Below are positions 1 to 5,242 of a stretch of 5,242 nucleotides of DNA, in pieces. This DNA is from Desulfobia sp. (GTDB taxonomy: Bacteria > Desulfobacterota > Desulfobulbia > Desulfobulbales > SURF-16). The DNA is taken from positions 1 through 5,242 of the forward strand of contig JAUWDC010000124.1 in NCBI GenBank assembly GCA_030608985.1. The letters run 5' to 3'. The notes beneath the pieces are model-generated. The model was given only the letters and a program-made list of their open reading frames with translations, was not told where the DNA came from and searched no databases. Every line of letters starts with the position of its first letter. The stretch's first letter is position 1. Position numbers and translations under genes: made by a program.

Positions 1-1
1 C

Positions 2-2356
2 CGCCACGATGTCGTTTTACAGAAAAGCAGGCAGGCTGAAAAACAATACCAGGCCGTTCTCCATGATTTGGAAGCAGTGCAGGACCTGCTGGGAAATACA
101 CCAGACCCCTGTGAAGACAGCAACCTCTCCCAGGCTGTAAAATTGGCACGGAAATCTGGAGATATTGAAATATTTATATCTACCATGCACTCCGCCCTGG
201 AAGAGGCGGAACTCCGATTTTCAACTTATCTTCAGCGGCTTGGCCTCTGGTCCGGATCACTTGAAGATGCTTCCGTACTGCAAATCCCGCTTGCCGAGAC
301 AGTGACCCGCTTTACCGGTCTTTTTCAAGGCCTTGATGAACAGAAAAGGGATCTTGCTAAAGATAAAAATCAAGCCCGAGAAAAATTAAAACAAGTTGAG
401 CAGCAAATCCAGGATATCCAATACGAACGTCAAGTTCCAACTGAACAGGAATTGGAGCAAAAACGTACTGATCGAGACAGGGGATGGCAGCTCATTCGCC
501 GCAGTTGGCTTGACAATGAAGATATCTCCACGGAGAGTTCGGATTTTAATGCAACCCTTCCCCTTCCAGACGCCTATGAAAAAACGGTACAGGGGGCAGA
601 TAACACGGCTGACCGGCTGCGGCGAGAGGCAGACCGTGTCCACCTTTTCGCCTCGTTAAAAGCCGAAAAGGATTCACTCACTTCACTCCTGAAAGATAGT
701 GCAGAAGCAGAGTCTTCCCTGACAGATAAGCATCAAACGCTTCAGGCAGAGTGGCAGGCTACCTGGCAGCCTTCTGCTATTGATCCATTATCTCCCGGCG
801 AGATGCTTGCGTGGCTTGGCAACTTTGAGAGCCTTCGCTTTCACGCTGATGAAATAAAAAAAATGCAGCGAGACTTAGCGGTGAAAGAAAAACAGAGACA
901 GATGCTGCGCCAGTCTCTCACCATAGAGCTGAAAGCAATAGGAACAGAAATACGCTCTGGGAGTGAAGAGCTGAATCCGCTTCTTGTCCAAGCTGATTCC
1001 GTGCTGGATACCCTCTCCAGGCAACGCGGTCAGCGTGATAAATTGAAGGAAAAAAAGAGAAATCTGGAGCTGGAACGCTCAAAAGCTCAAGAAGAAAAAA
1101 ACAGTGCTGAGCAGGATAATCTTCAGTGGAGCAACCAATGGAAAGAAGCGGTCCTCCCCCTCGGCCTTTCACGAGCAATCTCTCCTGATGAGGCTGATGA
1201 TATTCTGGAAACCCTGCAACTCTGTTTCGGTAAGCTAAAAGAGACCGATGTTCTTCTCAAACGAATTGAGGGAATAGATAAGGATGCCTCTGTTTTTTCT
1301 CAAGAGGTGGAGGCATTGACAACACGTCTCGCTCCGGAACTGCGCAAACTGCCCTCTGCCCAGGCAGTCGTCAAGTTACAGACAATGCTCACGAAAAACA
1401 GAGAAGACAAAGTGCTGTATGCCCGGCAGCTCGAGGAAATAAACGCAACAGAAGAAGGGATACACAATGCCGACAGCCGGCTGAAAGGACTCAATGAACA
1501 ATTAGCCCATCTGCTGTCTATAGCCGGATGTGCAAAAAGAGAAGAGCTTGATGAGGCCGAGCGTAAATCAAAAGAATGGGTGGACCTTTCCGGCAAAATA
1601 AGCGATGTGGAGGCAAACCTGTCTCTGATTGCCGAGGGACTTCCTCTTGAGTCGCTTGAAGCCCAGTCGGAAGGGATCAATCCTGATACGCTTCCTGGAG
1701 AAATAGACGCCCTGTCCCGGGAGATAGAGCACTATCTGAACCCTGAAATAAAGAGACTATCCCAGATTATTGGCGAAGAAAATAAAGAACTGGAAAGAAT
1801 GGACGGCAGTGCCCAGGCCGCAGATGCCGCAGAAGAAGCGCAGAGTACTCTGGCACGAATACGCCGCCTTGCAGACCGCTATGTTCGGGTACGACTTGCT
1901 GCCACCATTCTCCACCAGGAAATTGAACGTTTTCGTGCAGAGAATCAGGATCCCATTGTGGCAATCGCTTCGCGCCTTTTTTCACAGCTGACCCTTACAT
2001 CCTTCAGCGGTCTCCGCACGGATGTGGATGATCAGGGAACCCCTGTGCTCATAGGTGAACGCGATGACGGATCCCGAATTTCTGTAGAAAAAATGAGTTC
2101 AGGAACACGAGACCAGCTTTATCTGGCCCTGCGCCTTGCCTCATTGGAATGGCGCCTTGAGTCCAGCGAACCCATGCCCTTTATTGTTGATGACATATTG
2201 ATTAATTTTGATGACGACCGGGCCAGGATAACCCTGCAGATTCTTGCTGACCTGGCCGCGAAAACCCAGGTCATTCTCTTTTCGCATCACCGCCAGATTG
2301 CTGATGCTGCGTCAAACATTACGGGGAAGGGCTCTATTCATATCCATACACTGTAG
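2..2356 (+). CDS. YhaN/Rad50-like coiled-coil AAA ATPase, C-terminal part (5' truncated by window)
   Basis: The frame is open from the left edge, so the TTG at 68 is probably internal and the gene begins outside the window; 784 residues are visible. The C-terminal ATPase half-domain is clear. An ABC-type signature, MSSGTRDQLYLALRLASLE, starts at visible residue 698. Walker B and D-loop, PFIVDDILINFDDDR, carries the acidic pair at residues 730-731. An H-loop, ILFSHH, has its histidines at 762-763. The middle is charged, Q/E/K-rich coiled coil (for example around residues 110-145 and 330-375), plus an AGC-x-REELDEA segment typical of this family. There is no Rad50 zinc-hook CxxC. These signatures match the YhaN family (COG4717) of SMC/Rad50-like ATPases, which commonly sit beside a YhaO/SbcD-like nuclease and are thought to act in DNA end processing. 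The N-terminal Walker A and any nuclease partner would lie to the left. The exact substrate is not known. Confidence 0.88.
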   Translation, partial: RHDVVLQKSRQAEKQYQAVLHDLEAVQDLLGNTPDPCEDSNLSQAVKLARKSGDIEIFISTMHSALEEAELRFSTYLQRLGLWSGSLEDASVLQIPLAETVTRFTGLFQGLDEQKRDLAKDKNQAREKLKQVEQQIQDIQYERQVPTEQELEQKRTDRDRGWQLIRRSWLDNEDISTESSDFNATLPLPDAYEKTVQGADNTADRLRREADRVHLFASLKAEKDSLTSLLKDSAEAESSLTDKHQTLQAEWQATWQPSAIDPLSPGEMLAWLGNFESLRFHADEIKKMQRDLAVKEKQRQMLRQSLTIELKAIGTEIRSGSEELNPLLVQADSVLDTLSRQRGQRDKLKEKKRNLELERSKAQEEKNSAEQDNLQWSNQWKEAVLPLGLSRAISPDEADDILETLQLCFGKLKETDVLLKRIEGIDKDASVFSQEVEALTTRLAPELRKLPSAQAVVKLQTMLTKNREDKVLYARQLEEINATEEGIHNADSRLKGLNEQLAHLLSIAGCAKREELDEAERKSKEWVDLSGKISDVEANLSLIAEGLPLESLEAQSEGINPDTLPGEIDALSREIEHYLNPEIKRLSQIIGEENKELERMDGSAQAADAAEEAQSTLARIRRLADRYVRVRLAATILHQEIERFRAENQDPIVAIASRLFSQLTLTSFSGLRTDVDDQGTPVLIGERDDGSRISVEKMSSGTRDQLYLALRLASLEWRLESSEPMPFIVDDILINFDDDRARITLQILADLAAKTQVILFSHHRQIADAASNITGKGSIHIHTL

Positions 2357-2363
2357 CATCCCA

Positions 2364-3032
2364 TCACCAATCTGTTTCGAGAACAATCGGCTCAAATTCT
2401 CTTAACGGGCACTCGCTGCAGAGAGGGTGGTTTTTTTTGCAGAATTCCTTTCCCAATTGAACAATAAGGGCATGATACTCATTAAAAAGAGCCGTTTCCT
2501 CAGGCAGGTTATCCATAAAAAATTCCTGTATTTCCTGGTAACTGCTCTCTTCTCCTATCAGCCCATGACGTGATAAAAACCGATGTGTATAAGCATCAAC
2601 CACAAATACCGGTTTTTCTGCGGCATACAGTAAAATTGAATCAGCGGTTTCGGGGCCAATCCCCTTGACTGTAAGCAGCTTTCCACGAAGTACGTCTCTA
2701 TCCTGAGAAAAAAAAGCGTCCAGGCTCCCTGACTTTTCTACCTCTTTTACTACAAGATCAAGGAGATTATTCAGCCGTTTTGCCTTCAGGTTATAGTACC
2801 CTGAAGGTCTGATTTTCTCGGCCAGAATTTCAAGGGGAAGAGTATACAGGAGATTAGGTGAGAGGAGATTTTCACTTTTCAGGGTGTTGATTGCCCGGCT
2901 TACATTTGCCCAGTTGGTGTTCTGGGTCAGCACGGCTCCAACCATCACCTCAAAAGGGCTGTCGGCAGGCCACCAGTTTTGAGGACCAAAATGATCAAGG
3001 AGACTGGTATAAATTGATTCAACGACGTGCAT
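2364..3032 (-). CDS. Endonuclease III-superfamily (HhH-GPD) DNA glycosylase, MagIII/COG2231-like
   Basis: This 222-residue protein should excise damaged bases in base excision repair. The N-terminal WWPADSPFEVMVGAVLTQNT and the internal RPSGYYNLKAKRL closely resemble 3-methyladenine glycosylase III (MagIII) and COG2231 proteins. The helix-hairpin-helix is at residues 119-134 (TVKGIGPETADSILLYA), and the catalytic Asp is D146 in VVDAYTHR. The Lys that gives E. coli endonuclease III its lyase activity is replaced by Glu128, as in MagIII, so a monofunctional glycosylase, probably for alkylated purines, is inferred. The C-terminus has Cys198-x6-Cys205-x2-Cys208, but the fourth Fe-S cysteine is Glu214. 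The ATG start at 3032 is the only ATG before an in-frame upstream TAA; the ribosome site is weak (ACGGG, 6 bases before). The gene converges on the YhaN-like gene with 7 bases between stops. Membership is confident; substrate is inferred. Confidence 0.9.
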   Translation of the reverse strand: MHVVESIYTSLLDHFGPQNWWPADSPFEVMVGAVLTQNTNWANVSRAINTLKSENLLSPNLLYTLPLEILAEKIRPSGYYNLKAKRLNNLLDLVVKEVEKSGSLDAFFSQDRDVLRGKLLTVKGIGPETADSILLYAAEKPVFVVDAYTHRFLSRHGLIGEESSYQEIQEFFMDNLPEETALFNEYHALIVQLGKEFCKKNHPLCSECPLREFEPIVLETDW

Positions 3033-3062
3033 GAATAGCCCGTATCTACCAGTTAGACGTGG

Positions 3063-3123
3063 TTAGGGTTTGTAAGGAAATAAATATTGCACTATTACGC
3101 AATTTTTTTGCACAAACCCTTAA
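3063..3123 (-). terminator. Nested hairpin after the membrane-protein gene; possible weak terminator
   Basis: AGGGTTTGT (3065-3073) and ACAAACCCT (3112-3120) are perfect 9-base inverted repeats. Inside them TTGC (3087-3090) and GCAA (3099-3102) form a second hairpin with an 8-base loop. On the plus strand the inner hairpin is followed by seven T (3103-3109); on the minus strand it is followed by TATTTATTT. The outer arm overlaps the stop codon of the membrane-protein gene (3120-3122). The shape suits a weak, perhaps bidirectional, terminator, or an mRNA-stabilising hairpin between that gene and the glycosylase gene. The stems are short and AT-rich, so termination is not certain. Confidence 0.45.
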
Positions 3124-3452
3124 TCGGAACGAATGAAAACAAAATAAATAACCACCAGTAGAACGCCTACACCGACACCAGCAACGGGAAGAATTTTACC
3201 TGCCTGAATTTCGCCGTTAATGACCAGCCCCGTGGCATAAGGGGTTCCGGAAAACCACCAGACCCCCATGCCAAGAGCAAGAAAAACCAGGTTATTAACG
3301 GCCTGCTTATAGCACCACCACCCGATTAACACCACAAAAGGAACCAGAAACCATGGATTGGTAAAAACACCTTTGACATCCACGTCTCTGACCTGCTCAA
3401 TGAGCAGCGAGTTACCGATAAGGTCAAAAAACGATATCAAAAAATCAGGCAT
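3120..3452 (-). CDS. Small integral membrane protein, function unknown
   Basis: I do not recognise a family for this 110-residue protein. It begins with an amphipathic, Phe/Leu-rich stretch (residues 1-20), then has about three membrane segments: roughly 34-48 (WFLVPFVVLIGWWCY), 53-68 (NNLVFLALGMGVWWF) and 87-106 (ILPVAGVGVGVLLVVIYFVF). A short polar loop (GTPYATGLVINGEIQAGK) lies between the second and third, and the tail is RSD. There is no cleavable signal peptide or catalytic motif. The ATG at 3452 is preferred over a GTG 15 bases upstream, because a strong GAGGGAG ribosome site lies 6 bases before the ATG and would be inside the longer frame. The clean start, the good ribosome site and the coherent hydrophobic pattern support a real gene. 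It lies between the ThiC-family and glycosylase genes on the same strand, but neither neighbour suggests a role. Confidence 0.78.
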   Translation of the reverse strand: MPDFLISFFDLIGNSLLIEQVRDVDVKGVFTNPWFLVPFVVLIGWWCYKQAVNNLVFLALGMGVWWFSGTPYATGLVINGEIQAGKILPVAGVGVGVLLVVIYFVFIRSD

Positions 3453-3458
3453 AAAAAA

Positions 3459-3465
3459 CTCCCTC
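3459..3465 (-). promoter_or_regulatory. Ribosome binding site of the small membrane protein
   Basis: The minus strand reads GAGGGAG followed by six T and then ATG. This near-consensus Shine-Dalgarno sequence fixes the start at 3452 and argues against the upstream GTG at 3467, whose codons run through it. Confidence 0.75.
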
Positions 3466-3521
3466 ACTTATTTTTCGTAACAGTTCACAAGAGGCGACTA
3501 AACCTGCTACGTCACCGGCCT

Positions 3522-3630
3522 GTGAGAGTTTACCAGTGCCACATATTCGTTCAAGCAGACCGGCGAATCTATAGCCCGCCTATGTGAGGCGGTCTGATCG
3601 GACGAAGATGGGGTGCTGGTGAACTCTTAC
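3522..3630. repeat. 109-base imperfect palindrome directly after the ThiC-family gene
   Basis: The 41-base arms 3522-3562 and 3590-3630 are inverted copies identical at 32 of 41 positions, and some mismatches would be G-U pairs in RNA. The innermost seven bases (CAGACCG/CGGTCTG) are perfect, as are two 5-base blocks near the outer ends. The 27-base centre contains most of a second, perfect hairpin, CCGCCT-atgtg-AGGCGG (3576-3592), which competes for three bases of the inner arm, so two folds are possible. The outer end coincides with the last base of the ThiC-family stop codon. No T-run follows on the minus strand, so it is not a standard intrinsic terminator. It could be a REP/MITE-type element, a structured 3' end or a processed RNA. 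I see no flanking target duplication. Confidence 0.75.
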
Positions 3631-4937
3631 TATTTTTCCGATGGACACCTGCCGGGACTTGTTGCTTTCTTGTACACTTTGATAGCACAGTAATTTCCAC
3701 ACATACTGCAGGCATCGCCTTTATAGGTGCCGCCTTCTTCTCTGAATCGCCGGGCTTTTTCAGGATCCATTGACAGCTCTATCTGGCCTTTCCAGTCCAG
3801 CCTGTTTCTACATTTAGCCATAGCAATATCTTTGTCAAGGGCACCTGGAAGACCATTGGCAATATCTGCGGCATGAGCAGCGATACGAGAAGCGATAACC
3901 CCATCACGGACATCTTCCGGGGAGGGCAGTTTTAAATGCTCCGCGGGAGTCACATAGCAGAGGTAATCAGCACCGGCAGCAGCGGCGATAGCTCCTCCAA
4001 TTGCACCTGTAATATGATCATAGCCGGGTGCAATATCAGTGACCAACGGCCCAAGCACATAAAATGGAGCACCATTACACAGGCGCTTCTGGAGCAGCAT
4101 ATTTGCCTGGATCTGATCCATGGGCATATGCCCTGGGCCCTCTACAATGACCTGTATGCCCTGGTCCCATGCCCTCTGCGTTAACTCACCAAGATGAATC
4201 AGTTCCTGGACCTGGCCTCGATCTGTGGCATCGGCAAGGCAGCCGGGCCTGAGGCCGTCTCCAAGGCTTATTGTTACTTCATGCTCCTTGAGAATGGCCA
4301 GAATATCATCAAAATGCTCGTAAAAGGGATTTTCCTTGTTGTTATAACTCATCCACTCAATGGTGAAAGAACCCCCACGACTTACTACCCCCATCAAACG
4401 CTCATGGTTTTTTATTCTTTTGAGGGAATCCCGGGTCAGACCGCAATGAATTGTCATAAAATCAACACCGTCAATGGCCTGCTGCTCTATAGTGGAAAGC
4501 AACTGGTCAACAGTGACTTCGCCAATCTCTTTTTTCTGTTTTTCTACAACTTCAGCCACTGTCTGATAAACAGGTACGGTTCCCAGCGGCACAGGGCATT
4601 GTTTCAGGATACCTCTCCTAATCTCATTGAGATTCTCTCCCAGACTGAGATCCATCACGGTATCTGCGCCAGCCCTCAGACATACACAAAGTTTCTCGAG
4701 CTCCTGCTCAAGACCCGGCATATCCTTGGATGCGCCAATGTTAGCATTTACTTTAACAGCCAATCCCTTACCAACCGCCATAATCCTCTCAAAATCATGA
4801 TTGTTGTTTTTAGGAATGGCTATTATCCCTTTTGCCACACCTTCCATAAGTGTCTGGGCGTCCAGGCCTTCATTGCCCGCACATTTTTCAAAAATGGGAG
4901 TCATCCTCCCCTTTAATGCGTCTTCACGAATACTCAT
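3630..4937 (-). CDS. thiC: ThiC-family phosphomethylpyrimidine synthase (thiamin biosynthesis); BzaF paralogue not excluded
   Basis: ThiC is a cytosolic radical SAM enzyme that rearranges aminoimidazole ribotide to hydroxymethylpyrimidine phosphate, the pyrimidine half of thiamin. Family motifs, numbered from the ATG at 4937 (435 residues), are KVNANIG (62-68), GADTVMDLS, CPVPLGTVPVYQ, SRGGS (186-190), DGLRPG (227-232), EGPGHMP (266-272, metal His270), TDIAPGYDHIT (His308) and YVTPAEHLKLP. The 4Fe-4S motif is Cys410-x2-Cys413-x3-Cys417, one residue shorter than the CX2CX4C of E. coli-type ThiC; I recall the shorter spacing from clostridial ThiCs. The protein lacks the extra N-terminal region of the roughly 600-residue aerobic form. 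The ATG is preferred over a GTG 15 bases upstream because a GGAG ribosome site lies within the longer frame. Anaerobes also carry BzaF, a close paralogue that makes 5-hydroxybenzimidazole for cobamides from the same substrate. Residues such as IPKNNNH and DLSLGENL differ from common ThiC (IPANxNH, DLSTGG), so the assignment is family-level certain and product-level probable. Confidence 0.9.
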   Translation of the reverse strand: MSIREDALKGRMTPIFEKCAGNEGLDAQTLMEGVAKGIIAIPKNNNHDFERIMAVGKGLAVKVNANIGASKDMPGLEQELEKLCVCLRAGADTVMDLSLGENLNEIRRGILKQCPVPLGTVPVYQTVAEVVEKQKKEIGEVTVDQLLSTIEQQAIDGVDFMTIHCGLTRDSLKRIKNHERLMGVVSRGGSFTIEWMSYNNKENPFYEHFDDILAILKEHEVTISLGDGLRPGCLADATDRGQVQELIHLGELTQRAWDQGIQVIVEGPGHMPMDQIQANMLLQKRLCNGAPFYVLGPLVTDIAPGYDHITGAIGGAIAAAAGADYLCYVTPAEHLKLPSPEDVRDGVIASRIAAHAADIANGLPGALDKDIAMAKCRNRLDWKGQIELSMDPEKARRFREEGGTYKGDACSMCGNYCAIKVYKKATSPGRCPSEK

Positions 4938-4946
4938 TACAACGTT

Positions 4947-4950
4947 CTCC
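4947..4950 (-). promoter_or_regulatory. Ribosome binding site of the ThiC-family gene
   Basis: GGAG on the minus strand lies 9 bases before the ATG at 4937 and overlaps the alternative GTG start (4950-4952). It favours the ATG, giving the N-terminus MSIREDALKG. The spacing is slightly long, so the GTG is not fully excluded. Confidence 0.55.
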
Positions 4951-5044
4951 ACTCAGGTCCATACGTTAACGGCACAGTACTGTTGATTGATTTTTTTGTT
5001 ACCTCAAAGAGCTTGCTACTCCTCTATTTTACAAATGGAAAAAA

Positions 5045-5073
5045 ACAATAACAGCCACCCTATTGAGATGCAA
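5045..5073 (-). promoter_or_regulatory. Candidate sigma-70-type promoter for the ThiC-family gene
   Basis: The minus strand has TTGCAT (5068-5073), a 17-base spacer and TATTGT (5045-5050), 3 of 6 and 4 of 6 matches to the -35 and -10 consensus. A better -10-like hexamer, TAAAAT (5026-5031), lies downstream but has no convincing -35. Either would give a leader of roughly 90-105 bases. That leader shows only a weak GAGGAG/CTCTTT hairpin and no TPP or cobalamin riboswitch core. Confidence 0.3.
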
Positions 5074-5097
5074 CTTAAAAAAGGCGAACTGTCCAGC

Positions 5098-5192
5098 AGC
5101 ACCCTATCTGTCGGCAAAACTTGACACATGCCGGTTGATGCTTATTTTACCGGCTGAGATTTTATTTTTGACGTATTCGCAGATAGCGAGCT
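5098..5192. repeat. Nested inverted repeat near the right edge
   Basis: The outer arms 5098-5110 and 5180-5192 match at 11 of 13 positions and contain the perfect CTATCTG/CAGATAG pair. CAAAA (5115-5119) can pair with TTTTG (5166-5170). The innermost stem is GCCGGT (5130-5135) with ACCGGC (5149-5154), around a 13-base loop. The three stems are nested about nearly the same centre. The right outer arm touches the stop codon of the candidate minus-strand frame at 5192. It could be a transcript end, a REP-like element or one end of a longer element continuing right. Confidence 0.45.
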
Positions 5193-5242
5193 TACGAGAC
5201 CTTCGAAAACCACTCATACGCCGCGTGAATCTCCGCTAATCT
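5192..5242 (-). CDS. Possible C-terminal tail of an unidentified minus-strand gene
   Basis: Entering from the right edge, the minus strand reads RLAEIHAAYEWFSKVS and then TAA at 5192-5194. Only 16 residues are visible, so this may be chance, although the composition is protein-like (amphipathic, with Leu, Ile and Trp spaced as in a helix). I do not recognise the family. If real, it lies 254 bases upstream of the ThiC-family start on the same strand and ends in the nested inverted repeat, as a gene followed by a 3' hairpin would. An overlapping plus-strand frame is also open here, which lowers confidence. Confidence 0.25.
   Translation of the reverse strand, partial: RLAEIHAAYEWFSKVS

Noticed and set aside
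1300..1680. 126-residue minus-strand frame inside the YhaN-like gene
   Set aside because: It is Ser/Arg-rich low-complexity translation of the antisense of a coiled coil, with no start signal or motif.
3522..3630. Integron attC site
   Set aside because: Size and palindromy fit, but the ends read GTGAGAG and CTCTTAC, not the required RYYYAAC and GTTRRRY, and no integrase or cassette array is visible.
3522..3630. Intrinsic terminator of the ThiC-family gene
   Set aside because: No T-run follows the stem on the minus strand, and the stem is much longer than typical terminators.
4194..4916. 240-residue open frame on the plus strand opposite the ThiC-family gene
   Set aside because: It lies entirely antisense to a confidently identified gene, has no ribosome site or recognisable domain, and is the usual shadow of a long coding region.
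4938..4975. TPP riboswitch suggested by ACCTGAGTGGAGAACG before the start codon
   Set aside because: The upstream P2/P3 part (CUGAGA, ACCCU) is missing from the leader and the match overlaps the ribosome site; the similarity is too short.
5056..5107. Target-site duplication CACCCTAT on both sides of an insertion
   Set aside because: Only 36 bases separate the copies, with no terminal inverted repeats or transposase, so an insertion cannot be supported.
5111..5142. Plus-strand promoter TTGACA (5121-5126) with a TATTTT hexamer
   Set aside because: Spacing is acceptable, but no plus-strand gene with a start signal follows within the window, and the bases belong to the nested inverted repeat.

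Overview
The window reads as chromosomal DNA of an anaerobic Gram-negative bacterium. A Desulfobacterota relative (Desulfobulbales-like) would fit, but this is an inference from gene style: a short ThiC with an anaerobe-type C-terminus, a MagIII-like DNA glycosylase and a YhaN-type repair ATPase. No taxonomic marker gene is present.

Layout, left to right. Positions 2-2356 (+) hold the C-terminal 784 residues of a large coiled-coil ATPase of the YhaN/Rad50-like type, whose start and Walker A lie left of the window. It converges, with only 7 bases between stop codons, on a minus-strand gene at 2364-3032 encoding an endonuclease III-superfamily DNA glycosylase. Upstream of that, also on the minus strand, are a 110-residue membrane protein of unknown function (3120-3452) and a 435-residue ThiC-family radical SAM enzyme (3630-4937). 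At the right edge (5192-5242, minus) a short open frame may be the tail of another gene.

The three minus-strand genes point the same way, but the gaps of 87 and 177 bases each contain a sizeable inverted repeat, so they may not form one tight operon. The two left-hand genes both belong to DNA repair. The ThiC-family gene makes the pyrimidine precursor of thiamin, or possibly the 5-hydroxybenzimidazole lower ligand of cobamides if it is the BzaF paralogue. No TPP or cobalamin riboswitch was found in front of it.

The least explained material is intergenic: a 109-base imperfect palindrome that begins exactly at the thiC-family stop codon, a nested hairpin at the end of the membrane-protein gene, and a third nested inverted repeat near the right edge that shares a 12-of-13-base motif with the first. 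I see no CRISPR array, tRNA, rRNA or complete mobile element, and no clear new multi-gene system.
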